A stretch of DNA of 53,140 nucleotides from Lachnospiraceae bacterium (GTDB taxonomy: Bacteria > Bacillota > Clostridia > Lachnospirales > Lachnospiraceae). This document shows, piece by piece, positions 44,504 through 53,072 of this stretch. The DNA lies in assembly GCA_022791755.1 (NCBI GenBank), contig JAAVZR010000004.1, forward strand, positions 1-53,140. The letters are read 5' to 3'. Both the position numbers and the translations under genes were made by a program. The notes beneath the pieces were generated by a model. That model made no database searches and was not told where the DNA came from. It worked only from the letters and a program-made list of their open reading frames with translations. Within the stretch, counting starts at the first letter, position 1. The number at the start of each line of letters is the position of its first letter.

Positions 44504-45565
44504 TCATTTCGTCTCCTCTCCATCGGCCAGCAACCGGTTCACCACCGTCTCAAAAGACATACCTGCCGCTTTCATCATACTGGGATAGCGGCTGTGAGAC
44601 GTAAATCCCGGAATCGTATTGGCCTCATTAAATACGATCTTTTCCTCCGGCGTCAGAAACATATCGATCCTTGCAAAGCCGCGGCAGCCCAGCGCCCGGT
44701 AAATTCTGCGTGCGGTCTCCTTGATCCGTGCCGCTGTCTCAGGACAAATCCTGGCCGGCACATAGATTCGGGAGGTTTTAAGCGTATATTTCTCCGTATA
44801 GTCAAAAAAGCCGTGGGCCAGTTCGATTTCATCCACCTCGCCCACCGTCAGCTCTTCGTCTCCCATGACGGCGCAGCCCACCTCAAAACCTGCGATGGCC
44901 TCTTCCATTATCACCTCCCGGTCATGGCGAAACGCCTCCCACATGGCGGCCTCCAGCTCCTCCTCTGCGGCCACCTTTGCCACGCCGAAGGAGGAGCCGG
45001 CCCGCACCGGCTTCACGAACAGAGGATAACCGATCTTTTTTGCCGCCGCCTTCCACTGATCCGCCTGCCCCTTTCGCGCCTGGCAGATCTCAAATACCTC
45101 TGAGGCCGGCACACAGATTCCGGCCAGTCCGGCCAGCTTATGCGCTCTGTCCTTATCCATGCACAGCGCCGAACTCAGCGTGTCGCAGCCAATGAGCGGT
45201 ATCCCTGCCAGCTCTGCCAGCCCCTGTACCGTCCCGTCCTCGCCGTTCTTGCCGTGAAGTACCGGCAGAACCATATCCAGCTGTGTGACCATCACCTGCC
45301 CTTTGTAAAATTCCAGCAGCCCGTGTGTCTCCCGGTCCGGCGACAGAACCGCTCTGACGCAGTCCGCTTCATTGCACCAGGTATCCTTCTCTATCTTTTC
45401 CACTTCGCCGTAATACCGGTACCAGCGGCCCTCCCTGTCGATGCCGATCAGCACCTTTTCATATTTTTCTTTGTCTATTGCCTGAATGACAGCGCTGGCC
45501 GACTCCAGAGACACTTCGTATTCCGTTGATTTTCCTCCGAAAATAATTCCTGCTTTTTTCTTCAT
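44504..45565 (-). CDS. vanG: VanG-like D-alanine-D-serine (or D-alanine-D-alanine) ligase
   Basis: A 353-residue ATP-grasp ligase that joins D-Ala to a second D-residue for peptidoglycan precursors. From ATG 45565 (AGGGAGG six bases upstream) it reads MKKKAGIIFGGKSTEYEVSL. VLHGKNGEDGTVQGLAELAG, GCDTLSSALCMDKDRAHKLA, FVKPVRAGSSFGVAKV, FDYTEKYTLKTSRIYVPARI and FNEANTIPGFTSHSRYP follow. The EKYTLK loop and the surrounding stretches agree from memory with VanG, not with host Ddl (which has a YxAKY-type loop). The gene after it encodes a VanT-like racemase, so D-Ser is the likely second substrate. No vanXY, vanW, vanY or vanRS is in the window. Confidence 0.85.
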   Translation of the reverse strand: MKKKAGIIFGGKSTEYEVSLESASAVIQAIDKEKYEKVLIGIDREGRWYRYYGEVEKIEKDTWCNEADCVRAVLSPDRETHGLLEFYKGQVMVTQLDMVLPVLHGKNGEDGTVQGLAELAGIPLIGCDTLSSALCMDKDRAHKLAGLAGICVPASEVFEICQARKGQADQWKAAAKKIGYPLFVKPVRAGSSFGVAKVAAEEELEAAMWEAFRHDREVIMEEAIAGFEVGCAVMGDEELTVGEVDEIELAHGFFDYTEKYTLKTSRIYVPARICPETAARIKETARRIYRALGCRGFARIDMFLTPEEKIVFNEANTIPGFTSHSRYPSMMKAAGMSFETVVNRLLADGEETK

Positions 45566-45645
45566 TCTATCCTCCCTGCGGCAGTATATGCCGCTGCTCT
45601 GACACAGTATACCCGCACGGCCTTCGTCCGGGATGTTCACAGTAT

Positions 45646-45674
45646 ATCATACCGCGACTGCTTCTGCGGGGCAA
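45646..45674 (-). promoter_or_regulatory. Promoter of the vanG-vanT-NUDIX operon
   Basis: Minus strand TTGCCC (45674-45669), 17-base spacer, TATGAT (45651-45646), about 80 bases before the ligase start. Nothing marks it as inducible; a standard vegetative promoter would mean constant low expression. Confidence 0.5.
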
Positions 45675-45710
45675 GCATTATTTTATGCAAAGACCGGCTT
45701 CTCCTCTGCG

Positions 45711-45763
45711 AAAAAAAACGATCTGCCCGTGCATCCAGTGTACCAGACGACGGCAAATCGTTT
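45711..45763 (-). terminator. Terminator after the CarD-like gene
   Basis: On the minus strand AACGAT-t-TGCC, a long loop, GGCA-g-ATCGTT, then TTTTTT. It separates the CarD-like gene from the vanG-like operon. Confidence 0.75.
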
Positions 45764-45808
45764 CTTCAAAAGCCTTTATTCTTTTATAAACAGAATCTTA
45801 CTTTTTCC

Positions 45809-46324
45809 TTACATCTCCTTGCGTTCTTCCAGGCGGCCAAGAATAAAGGGCATCACCTGGGAGGCTTCCAGTCCCAGCACCACGACGAATTCGTCGCACA
45901 GAAGCTTCTCTGCCTCCCTGTACAGGCGTTCGTCCGCCACATGAAGCTTGCGTCCCGCGGCCATCATCTGCTTTCTGCGGTTATACAGCGTCTTCGTCAT
46001 TCCGATTAACTCCCGGCGATCCGCCTTTTTTATGGTATTTCTATAGGTCTCCTGACGGACCTTCTCATCAGATATCCAGATTTCTTCCTCCCGGGGCACG
46101 GAAAGAAGCAATTCTTCCAGCTCCCCCGCTGACAAAAGCTTTCTCATCTTGGCATGCAGCGCCTGATTATCCACCGGTACATACAGGGTTGTCCTGCCGT
46201 CATGGAGAGGCGTCAGGACATAGTACTCCCTCTCCTGCCCGTCTCCGAACTTTTTTGTGCAGATCTCCTTCACCCTACAGGCGCCCGCAGCGCCATATAA
46301 CACCATCTCTCCTGTTTTCAGCAT
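45809..46324 (-). CDS. CarD-like transcriptional regulator
   Basis: A 171-residue protein of the CarD/CdnL/TRCF family. It starts MLKTGEMVLYGAAGACRVKEI, the RNA polymerase-interacting Tudor-like domain (about 1-60, with YYVLTPLHDGRTTLYVPV), followed by a helical C-terminal domain. Such proteins bind the RNA polymerase beta subunit and stabilise open promoter complexes, acting on rRNA and stress genes. ATG 46324 has AAAGGAG six bases upstream; the frame extends further without a ribosome site. A stand-alone gene with its own terminator. Confidence 0.85.
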   Translation of the reverse strand: MLKTGEMVLYGAAGACRVKEICTKKFGDGQEREYYVLTPLHDGRTTLYVPVDNQALHAKMRKLLSAGELEELLLSVPREEEIWISDEKVRQETYRNTIKKADRRELIGMTKTLYNRRKQMMAAGRKLHVADERLYREAEKLLCDEFVVVLGLEASQVMPFILGRLEERKEM

Positions 46325-46468
46325 GCATGTCTCCTTTCTGTCAGCTGCTCTTCCCTCCATTTCCGTATCCATGATTCCTGTATATAGTATACCACATTTC
46401 ATCCAGAAAATGTCATGGAAATTTTTCACAAAAAAGCGGTATCACACCATTGTGCATCTTTACAGGCG

Positions 46469-47230
46469 CTACTCGTAGCGTTCCACGCGGATTCCGTAGC
46501 GGCCTTTTTTCGTCTCGTAGACAGCTCCGCCATAGACAAACCGGCCGTAGCCTCTCACCGACACGATATCACCCGGCTTCGGCACGGCGCTGTTATTCTC
46601 GATCATACGTCCCCCCACAAATATCCGGCCGGCCCGAAACAGCTCCATGCTCTGACTGCGGGACAGCTTACAGACTGCCGACACCACGGCATCCAGCCGT
46701 TCGGACGCTACGTTTACGGTCTCCTCTCTCAGATGCGGGCGCGCTTGTCCAGGCACATCCTCCACCGACCGGCAGGACACCGCCGTATGCTTTACCCGGG
46801 ACAGATTATCGCAGATGAAATCCGCCATCACATTCTGACAGTATACATAAGCATCCTGTCCGGCAAGCAGAATATCCCCCATCGTACTTCTCTCAATACC
46901 CAGGTTAATCAGAGCTCCCAGGTAGTCCCTGTGTGTCAGCGCCTCCGCATACTTAGGCGCCGCCGGACTGATTTTCACACAGGCAATGGGAAATTCCTCC
47001 TCATAGCCCAGTTCCTCTAGTTCCCCGAACCGTGCCATCTGCCTCTCGCAGAAATCATTTCCGCCGAACAGACAAACCCCCACATGGGGAAAGCCGGATC
47101 GGGCCTCAAAGAAAAGAGACTGTTCCTTCAGGCCCAGAAATCCGGTGAACAGATACTGGTTCTGCTGAAATGATTTCTCCGCCAGCTCCGTAAAACGCTT
47201 CTTCAAACGAATATCCTCTTCCGACTGCAT
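46469..47230 (-). CDS. YlmH-like RNA-binding protein with S4 domain
   Basis: A 253-residue cytoplasmic RNA-binding protein. ATG 47230 follows AAAGGAG; the frame above it runs through the terminator of the next gene. The N-terminal part has FTGFLGLKEQSLFFEA. The middle resembles YlmH (DYLGALINLGIERSTMGDIL), and the C-terminal S4 domain (about 180-245) has LDAVVSAVCKLSRSQSMELF and GDIVSVRGYGRFVY. YlmH is linked to septum placement and ribosome rescue in Firmicutes; the usual cell division neighbours are not in this window. It lies 245 bases from the citrate synthase gene. Confidence 0.88.
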   Translation of the reverse strand: MQSEEDIRLKKRFTELAEKSFQQNQYLFTGFLGLKEQSLFFEARSGFPHVGVCLFGGNDFCERQMARFGELEELGYEEEFPIACVKISPAAPKYAEALTHRDYLGALINLGIERSTMGDILLAGQDAYVYCQNVMADFICDNLSRVKHTAVSCRSVEDVPGQARPHLREETVNVASERLDAVVSAVCKLSRSQSMELFRAGRIFVGGRMIENNSAVPKPGDIVSVRGYGRFVYGGAVYETKKGRYGIRVERYE

Positions 47231-47310
47231 CGTCACACTCCTTTTTATTATCTGTTTATCCAAACCCGTGTCTGCCTTAGCACAACACTCCTCCGGTTCT
47301 CTTCCTGCAA

Positions 47311-47348
47311 AAAAATACCGCCGCACCTGTGGAACACCACGGTGCGGC
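47311..47348 (-). terminator. Terminator after the citrate synthase gene
   Basis: On the minus strand GCCGCACC-GTGG-tgtt-CCAC-a-GGTGCGGC, then GGTATTTTTTT. A 12-bp stem with one bulged base and seven T: a strong rho-independent terminator for the wall hydrolase-malQ-citrate synthase run. Confidence 0.9.
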
Positions 47349-47475
47349 AGCATAAAAGGGAAGGGAATGTAAACAATGAAAATTGTTTCCGGTAGCTACC
47401 TTAGCAGAAATAAGGAAAAAAAGCAAGAGCTTTTCCTGACTGGTCGTTTTCATCGCCTAAGTGGCATCAAGGCCG

Positions 47476-48858
47476 TCATTCTCTCTCCTCCACAGGGACA
47501 AAATCCGTGTGTGTTCCCACATATTTATAGGCCGGCCGAATAATCTTTCCGGCATTTATCAGCTCCTCCAGCCGGTGGGCGCTCCAGCCAGGCATGCGGG
47601 CAATGGCAAATACCGGCGTAAAGAGCTCCTGGGGAATTCCCAGCATGGCATAGACAAAGCCGCTGTAAAAATCCACATTGGCACAGACATTTTTAAAAAG
47701 CTTTCTGTGTTCCATTACCAGGCGGCCGGCCAGCCGCTCCGTCAGCTCATAGAGAGCAAATTCCTTCTGAAGACCTTTTTCCTGCGCCAGCGCCCCTGCG
47801 AATTCTTTCAGAATGACCTCCCGAGGATCCGACATAGTATAGACAGCATGTCCCATTCCGTAGATCAGTCCCGAATGATCGAACGCCTCCCGGTTCAGGA
47901 TCTTTTTCAGATACGCCGCCACTTCCTCCTCATCGGCCCAGTCGCTCACATGGGATTTGATATCCGCAAACATATTCTCCACCTTCAGATTCGCTCCGCC
48001 ATGGCGGGGACCTTTGAGTGATCCGATGGAAGCCGCCACAGAGGAGTAGGTGTCCGTGCCTGAGGAGGTCACCACGTGCGTCGTAAAGGTGGAATTATTG
48101 CCTCCGCCGTGCTCCGCGTGAAGAATCAGGGCAATATCCAGCACTTTCGCCTCCAGCTCGGTATACTGTCCGTCCGGACGCAGCATCAGCAGAATGTTCT
48201 CCGCCAGGGAGAGACCTTTTTGCGGATTGCGGATCAAAAGCGTCTCATCCCTGCGGAAATGGCAGTAGGAATGATAGGAATATACCGCCAGCAAAGGCAG
48301 CTTGGCAATCAGCTCCAGACACTGTCTCAGCACATTTCCGGCAGAAATATCCTCAGCCTGAACATCATAAGTGTACAGCGTCAAAATGCAGCGCTGCAAA
48401 GCGTTCATGATATTGGCGCTGGATGCCTTCATGACCACGTCCCGCACGAAACGGCCGCTCAGACTCTGCATTTCAAACAGAACTCCCAGAAAACGGTTCA
48501 GCTCATCTTTCGTGGGAAGCTTTCCGAACAGCAGCAGATATATGGTCTCCTCAAAACCGAACTTGCGCTCGCCTAAGCCCTTTATGATATCCCTGACATT
48601 CACGCCCTGGTAGTACAGAGAGCCTTCCGCCGGGATCTGCCTTCCGCCGATCAGTTCATAGCCGCTCACATCCGAGATCTCCGTCAGGCCGGTCAGCACA
48701 CCCTTTCCGGCCGAGTCACGCAGCCCTCTCTTCACATCATATTCCACATACAGATTGGGGTCGATATGATGGCTCTTTAAGAGCTCCGCTTCCAGACGCT
48801 CCATATCCTGTTTTAAATCGCCCAGGTCTTCCAGGCTCATTTTCTCTGTCTCCGACAT
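47476..48858 (-). CDS. Citrate synthase
   Basis: Condenses acetyl-CoA and oxaloacetate to citrate. The 460-residue protein has the catalytic residues in LHAEHGGGNNSTFT (first His, near residue 268), YGMGHAVYTMSDPRE (second His, near 318) and FYSGFVYAMLGIP region (Asp in VDFYSG). LKGPRHGGANLKVENM is typical. It is longer than most Gram-positive enzymes of about 370-430 residues because of an extended N-terminus (about 1-60). Ribosome site AAGGAGAG. No aconitase or isocitrate dehydrogenase lies next to it, so it likely supplies glutamate synthesis. It lies 34 bases after malQ. Confidence 0.94.
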   Translation of the reverse strand: MSETEKMSLEDLGDLKQDMERLEAELLKSHHIDPNLYVEYDVKRGLRDSAGKGVLTGLTEISDVSGYELIGGRQIPAEGSLYYQGVNVRDIIKGLGERKFGFEETIYLLLFGKLPTKDELNRFLGVLFEMQSLSGRFVRDVVMKASSANIMNALQRCILTLYTYDVQAEDISAGNVLRQCLELIAKLPLLAVYSYHSYCHFRRDETLLIRNPQKGLSLAENILLMLRPDGQYTELEAKVLDIALILHAEHGGGNNSTFTTHVVTSSGTDTYSSVAASIGSLKGPRHGGANLKVENMFADIKSHVSDWADEEEVAAYLKKILNREAFDHSGLIYGMGHAVYTMSDPREVILKEFAGALAQEKGLQKEFALYELTERLAGRLVMEHRKLFKNVCANVDFYSGFVYAMLGIPQELFTPVFAIARMPGWSAHRLEELINAGKIIRPAYKYVGTHTDFVPVEERE

Positions 48859-48892
48859 TGATGTCTCTCCTTTTGCAAGTATTCTCCTAATG

Positions 48893-50347
48893 CTACAGAT
48901 CCCTCCCGCTTTGCGCTATCACATTGCGCAGAAATAGTCTCTGTGACCGAAGTCTTTTGAAATCAGCAAGTCTCCACATCCAGTTCGGTGCGCCTATGGT
49001 CCCCGGCGTATTGATCCGGCCATCTTCGCCCAGTCCCAGCAGGTCGCTCACCGGCACCACCGCCAGCTCCGTGGGACGGCGCATCGTATACGTCACAAAC
49101 GCATGCGCGATGTGACGCGTGTCAATCCCTTCCTTGCGCAAAAAGGCTCGGCACAGTTCCTGTTCCTTCTTTGGTTTTGCCTGAAACCACTGGAGTACGG
49201 TCTCATTGTCATGCGTCCCGGTATAGGATACAAGCCGCTCTCCTTCATGGGTGTCTCCTTCTTCCGGCTCAAAATTAAACTGTATCACATCCATTCCCGG
49301 AAGGCCATAATGATCCCGCAGTACATACACCTCCGGGCGCATCTCTCCCAGATCCTCCGCCACGATGTTCAGATCCGGATACTCCTCATACAGCTGGTCA
49401 AACAGAGCGTAGCCCGGTGCCTCGACCCACTGGCCCTCCATCGCCGTCGGACAGGAGGCCGGGATCTTCCAATAGGTATCAAAGGCCCGGAAATGGTCGA
49501 TCCGCACAATATCAAACAGGCAGGCAGTATAGGATATCCTCTTCTTCCAGAAGACGAACCCTTTCTTTTCCATATTATCCCAATTATAGATCGGATTCCC
49601 CCAGCGCTGCCCTGTGGCGCTGAAGTAATCAGGCGGCACTCCGGCTATGAAAGCAGGCGCACCGTCCGCCCCCAGAAGAAAATCCTCCCGGTGTGTCCAC
49701 ACATCCTGCGAATCCAGTCCCACATAAAAGGGAATATCCCCCATCAGTTCGATCCCTTTGCCGTTTGCGTACTCTTTGAGCGCCATCCATTGCCGGTAAA
49801 AAGTGTACTGGACAAACATTTCATAGGCAATATCCTCCGCCCATACGCTCTCATCAAAGCCGGACCCTGACGGCCAGTCCCTCTGGGCCTTTGGCCAGCC
49901 GGTCCAGCAGATCATCCCATTATGTTTCTTGAATGTCAGAAACACCGCATAGGGATAGACCCAATCCATCCGGATAAATTCCTCATAGGCCTCATCCGGT
50001 TCAAAGCAGGCAAACGCTTCTCTGAGCTTCTCCCCCTTAAACCGGCGCGCCTCGCCGTAATCAATCTGCTCTGAGCGGCACAGCGGCCGGGCCGGCAAGT
50101 CTCCAAGCAGCCCCTGGCGCTTTAAATCCTCCAGATCTATGTACAGCTCATCTCCCGCCATGGAAGAGTAGGGCTGATACGGGGAATTCCCATAGGACAG
50201 AGGATTTAACGGCAGGATCTGCCATACCCTTACTCCGCATTCCGCAAGAAAATCCACGAATTGATAGCTGTATTTTCCAAAATCTCCGATCCCCCAGGGC
50301 GAAGGCAACGACGCCACCGGCATTAAAATTCCCGCTCTCTTTTTCAC
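48893..50347 (-). CDS. malQ: 4-alpha-glucanotransferase
   Basis: A GH77 enzyme (amylomaltase) of 484 residues that moves alpha-1,4-glucan chains, acting on maltodextrins or glycogen. It begins MKKRAGILMPVASLPSPWGIGD. The catalytic Asp is in VRIDHFRAFDTYWKIP, the acid/base Glu in VAEDLGEMRPEV, and the third acid in YTGTHDNETVLQW. GTG start with GGGGG upstream. The short GH77 form without extra N-terminal domains. It lies between the wall hydrolase gene and the citrate synthase gene with 33-34 bases on each side, so probably one transcript. Confidence 0.95.
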   Translation of the reverse strand: MKKRAGILMPVASLPSPWGIGDFGKYSYQFVDFLAECGVRVWQILPLNPLSYGNSPYQPYSSMAGDELYIDLEDLKRQGLLGDLPARPLCRSEQIDYGEARRFKGEKLREAFACFEPDEAYEEFIRMDWVYPYAVFLTFKKHNGMICWTGWPKAQRDWPSGSGFDESVWAEDIAYEMFVQYTFYRQWMALKEYANGKGIELMGDIPFYVGLDSQDVWTHREDFLLGADGAPAFIAGVPPDYFSATGQRWGNPIYNWDNMEKKGFVFWKKRISYTACLFDIVRIDHFRAFDTYWKIPASCPTAMEGQWVEAPGYALFDQLYEEYPDLNIVAEDLGEMRPEVYVLRDHYGLPGMDVIQFNFEPEEGDTHEGERLVSYTGTHDNETVLQWFQAKPKKEQELCRAFLRKEGIDTRHIAHAFVTYTMRRPTELAVVPVSDLLGLGEDGRINTPGTIGAPNWMWRLADFKRLRSQRLFLRNVIAQSGRDL

Positions 50348-50380
50348 TTTATATCCCCCTCCTGTCTGATTCGTCCGCTT

Positions 50381-52093
50381 TTAATAAGCGACCCATCTGT
50401 GGTAGAACACATGGCCTCCGATAATATAATAGGGAACACCGTTGGCCTCCAGGTTCTCCACCAGCTGAGGCACCGGCTTATGCGTGCGGAAAAACAGGCT
50501 TTCTCCCACATTGCTCGTACCGGTCAATACCTCCGCCGCCGCCTGACGGCAGGACTCCGTAACCTTCCCTTTCACATCCGGGTCCGCCTCCATGGCCAGT
50601 ATCGTGGCCAGACGGCCGCTGCCCACCGGCGAAAACTGATTGGTCTGATACACCACTCCCGTGATAGAATCCGGAAAGCGGTTGCTTCGCACACGGTTCA
50701 TAATCACATAACCCACGGCCAGCTTCCCTTCATAGCTCTCTCCGCCCGCCTCACAGTAAATAATGGCGGCCAGAAGTGTATATTCCTCATCGCTGATATT
50801 TACGTTTATGCTGTTATCGATACCAGAATCGCCCTCAGTGATGGAATTACTGGTATCATTGGCGGCTTCCTCAGCTTTACGGCGCTCCTCCTCCTCTTCC
50901 AGCTGTTTTTTCTTTACCAGAAGTTCATCATAATACTTCTTCTTGGCAGCGATCATCTCTTCATAGCTATTGATCGTATCGGAAGACGATACCAGCTGAT
51001 TCACATAGTTCTGCAGCTCGCTGGCAGAAGCCGCCTGCTGATTTGCCACATTCGTCTGCTGCTTTTTCAGCTTGACGCGAAGCTTGTCCAGCTCCTTTTT
51101 CTGCTCTTGCAGCTCGGTATTTTCCCTGCTGAGCGTCTCCCGTTCATTGGCCAGAGCCTCGTGCTCCTTCGCCAGCTGCCCGCGCTCCTCTACCAGTTTC
51201 CTTTCATCCGCCTCCAGCGATGCCTTCGTGGCATCCAGCTCATCCTTCGTCTCCTGATAGCGGTTTCGCATCTTCTCATCATATTCCAGCATGGCCTCGA
51301 TATATTCTGCCTGATTTAAGAAGGATATGAGATTATCCGCCTGCAGCAGAAGCTCCAGATACTGGGCCGACGCCGAATTTTCATACATAAACTGAATCCG
51401 CAGCTTCATCGCCTCATACTGCTCATCCAGATCTGCCTGTGTCTTTACAATCTCTTCCTGCGTCCGCGTGATCGAATCCGTAATGCGGGCGATCTCTGCC
51501 TCCTTCTCCCTGATGCTCTCTTCCTTCGCCGCGATCTCCTCTTCCTTCGCCGCAATGGCCGCTTCTTTTTTGGCAATGGCCTCCTCCTGAGCCGCGATAT
51601 CCTTCTCCACCTTGGACAGCTGGCTGGACAGGCCTTTATACTGGCCATTTAAGGTATCCAGATACTTTTCCAGATCAGATTTATTCTGCTGCAGGCTGTC
51701 GTGATTTTCCCTTTCATCATCCAGATTGTCTTCCAGATCCCCCAGCTCATCATCCACACGGTCGATCTCGTCTATCACATCGTCCAGGCCGCTGCGGGTC
51801 GTCTCTGCGGGAGTGGTAGGAGCCGTCGTCGCGGGGGCCTGGGTGGCAGGATCCGAGGAAGGCATCTCTGTGACAGGATCCGGTTCTGCTGCCCCTCCTG
51901 TATCCTCCGGGCCGGCAGGGACATCCGTCTGTTCCGGCAGAGCGGCCGATCCCTCCGGTTCCCCAGCCTCCGTGGCCCGGGCATACAGAGCGTTTCCTGC
52001 CAGAAAGCTCAGGCACAGAACCAGAACCAGGATCTTTCGTCCTCTATGTCTCACGTTTTTAAATGATTTTATGTATCGCATGTAGTTCTTCAT
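50381..52093 (-). CDS. Secreted PcsB/SleB-like cell wall hydrolase with long coiled coil
   Basis: A 570-residue secreted protein. A signal peptide ends near residue 41 (ILVLVLCLSFLAGNALYARA). A Pro/Thr/Ala/Glu-rich linker to about 100 follows, then a coiled coil to about 420 with heptads (KEAAIAAKEEEIAAKEESIR) and a PcsB-like IQFMYENSASAQYLELLL. The C-terminal domain (about 440-570) is a SleB/CwlJ-type hydrolase: YTLLAAIIYCEAGGESYEG has the catalytic Glu, then AVGYVIMNRVRSNRF, TNQFSPV and a final GGHVFYHRW. It likely cleaves peptidoglycan (lytic transglycosylase type), perhaps at the septum. Ribosome site AGGAG. It is the first gene of the malQ run. Confidence 0.88.
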   Translation of the reverse strand: MKNYMRYIKSFKNVRHRGRKILVLVLCLSFLAGNALYARATEAGEPEGSAALPEQTDVPAGPEDTGGAAEPDPVTEMPSSDPATQAPATTAPTTPAETTRSGLDDVIDEIDRVDDELGDLEDNLDDERENHDSLQQNKSDLEKYLDTLNGQYKGLSSQLSKVEKDIAAQEEAIAKKEAAIAAKEEEIAAKEESIREKEAEIARITDSITRTQEEIVKTQADLDEQYEAMKLRIQFMYENSASAQYLELLLQADNLISFLNQAEYIEAMLEYDEKMRNRYQETKDELDATKASLEADERKLVEERGQLAKEHEALANERETLSRENTELQEQKKELDKLRVKLKKQQTNVANQQAASASELQNYVNQLVSSSDTINSYEEMIAAKKKYYDELLVKKKQLEEEEERRKAEEAANDTSNSITEGDSGIDNSINVNISDEEYTLLAAIIYCEAGGESYEGKLAVGYVIMNRVRSNRFPDSITGVVYQTNQFSPVGSGRLATILAMEADPDVKGKVTESCRQAAAEVLTGTSNVGESLFFRTHKPVPQLVENLEANGVPYYIIGGHVFYHRWVAY

Positions 52094-52199
52094 TCTCTTT
52101 ATCTCCTGTATCGGGCAAAACTGTCAGGGGAATATTTCCGCCAGTGTGACCACACCAAAGCCTGAATATAATCCGGTCACTACACTATTTACTTCTTGC

Positions 52200-52228
52200 A
52201 GTATATCATACCACCCTTCAAAAAGCAA
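52200..52228 (-). promoter_or_regulatory. Promoter of the wall hydrolase gene
   Basis: Minus strand TTGCTT (52228-52223), 17-base spacer, TATACT (52205-52200). An inverted repeat GTGACC/GGTCAC (52146-52151 and 52175-52180) lies in the leader. Confidence 0.5.
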
Positions 52229-52374
52229 ATACCGGCTTCAAAAGATTTGAATCGAAAAGTCTGAAACAAGCCCAAAGATATGAGCTGCGACGGGTTAATG
52301 TCTGCGAAAGAATGCGCATGGACTTCTTTTTTTTGACATATGATATCTTAATCCCACATTGCCAGAGGTATGAT

Positions 52375-53016
52375 ATGAAAGCGTCACGGCTCCGGACAGC
52401 CATATTCATCGAGCTGTTTTTTCTCTTCACAGCCTGTCTGATCTGGTTTTTTACCGCACAGGCGGTCTCTGCGTCCGCTCCCCGGATCAATCAGCTCTAT
52501 GAGGAAGAACCTCAGAAAAATTATATCAAATGGGTGGATTTCAATGTCACCTGTGAAGCCATGGAAGATGCCTATCAGTATGACGTGGAGACTCATGGCA
52601 GCGCCACTGAGCTGCACTGGATCGAGCTTCTGGCGCTTTTGGCCGCTAAAAATGGCGGGGATTTCAGCCGCTACAAATCCTCCGATATGAAAGCGATCGC
52701 TGATGCCATCCTATCCGGTCAGGAGACTGTCGAGACGCTGACGGACGGACTGCCCCATTATGACTACTATCTGGAGGCTTACGGCGCTGTCCTGGGCGGA
52801 ATGGTCGGGGAATATCAGATCCAGACTCTCTCCGGTTCCGATACGGCTGCACCTGAATGGGTATGGGAAACCTGTTATGGGCTCAAAGCCTTTCTCCCTG
52901 TGGCTAAAAACTTTCCCTATTCGGATTATGACGACTTTGGCGTATCGCGGTCCTATGGCTATGCCAGAAGGCATCTTGGGCATGATATGATGGGGCAGGT
53001 CGGTACACCAATATAA
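52375..53016 (+). CDS. M23-like peptidase protein truncated before the catalytic core
   Basis: A 213-residue protein. ATG 52375 follows AGAGG; the frame extends 21 codons further up without a ribosome site. A hydrophobic segment (residues 8-33, IFIELFFLFTACLIWFFTAQAV) anchors or exports it. The middle part has YIKWVDFNVTCEAMEDAYQYD and WIELLALLAAKNGGDF. The end, SYGYARRHLGHDMMGQVGTPI, is the start of an M23 (lysostaphin-like) domain with the His and Asp of the first zinc motif. The family normally continues for about 150 residues with the HxH motif, but a TAA stop and a terminator come at once. Probably a broken gene or a non-catalytic remnant. Divergent from the SleB-like gene. Confidence 0.75.
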   Translation: MKASRLRTAIFIELFFLFTACLIWFFTAQAVSASAPRINQLYEEEPQKNYIKWVDFNVTCEAMEDAYQYDVETHGSATELHWIELLALLAAKNGGDFSRYKSSDMKAIADAILSGQETVETLTDGLPHYDYYLEAYGAVLGGMVGEYQIQTLSGSDTAAPEWVWETCYGLKAFLPVAKNFPYSDYDDFGVSRSYGYARRHLGHDMMGQVGTPI

Positions 53017-53038
53017 ATAAAATATTGACTCAAAACAG

Positions 53039-53072
53039 CCGGCAGAGATATACCCTGCCGGACTTTTTATTT
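53039..53072. terminator. Bidirectional terminator at the M23-like / SH3 junction
   Basis: CCGGCAG, loop AGATATACC, CTGCCGG, then ACTTTTTATTT on the plus strand; on the minus strand it runs into CTGTTTTGAG. Stem of 7 pairs between convergent genes. Confidence 0.8.
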
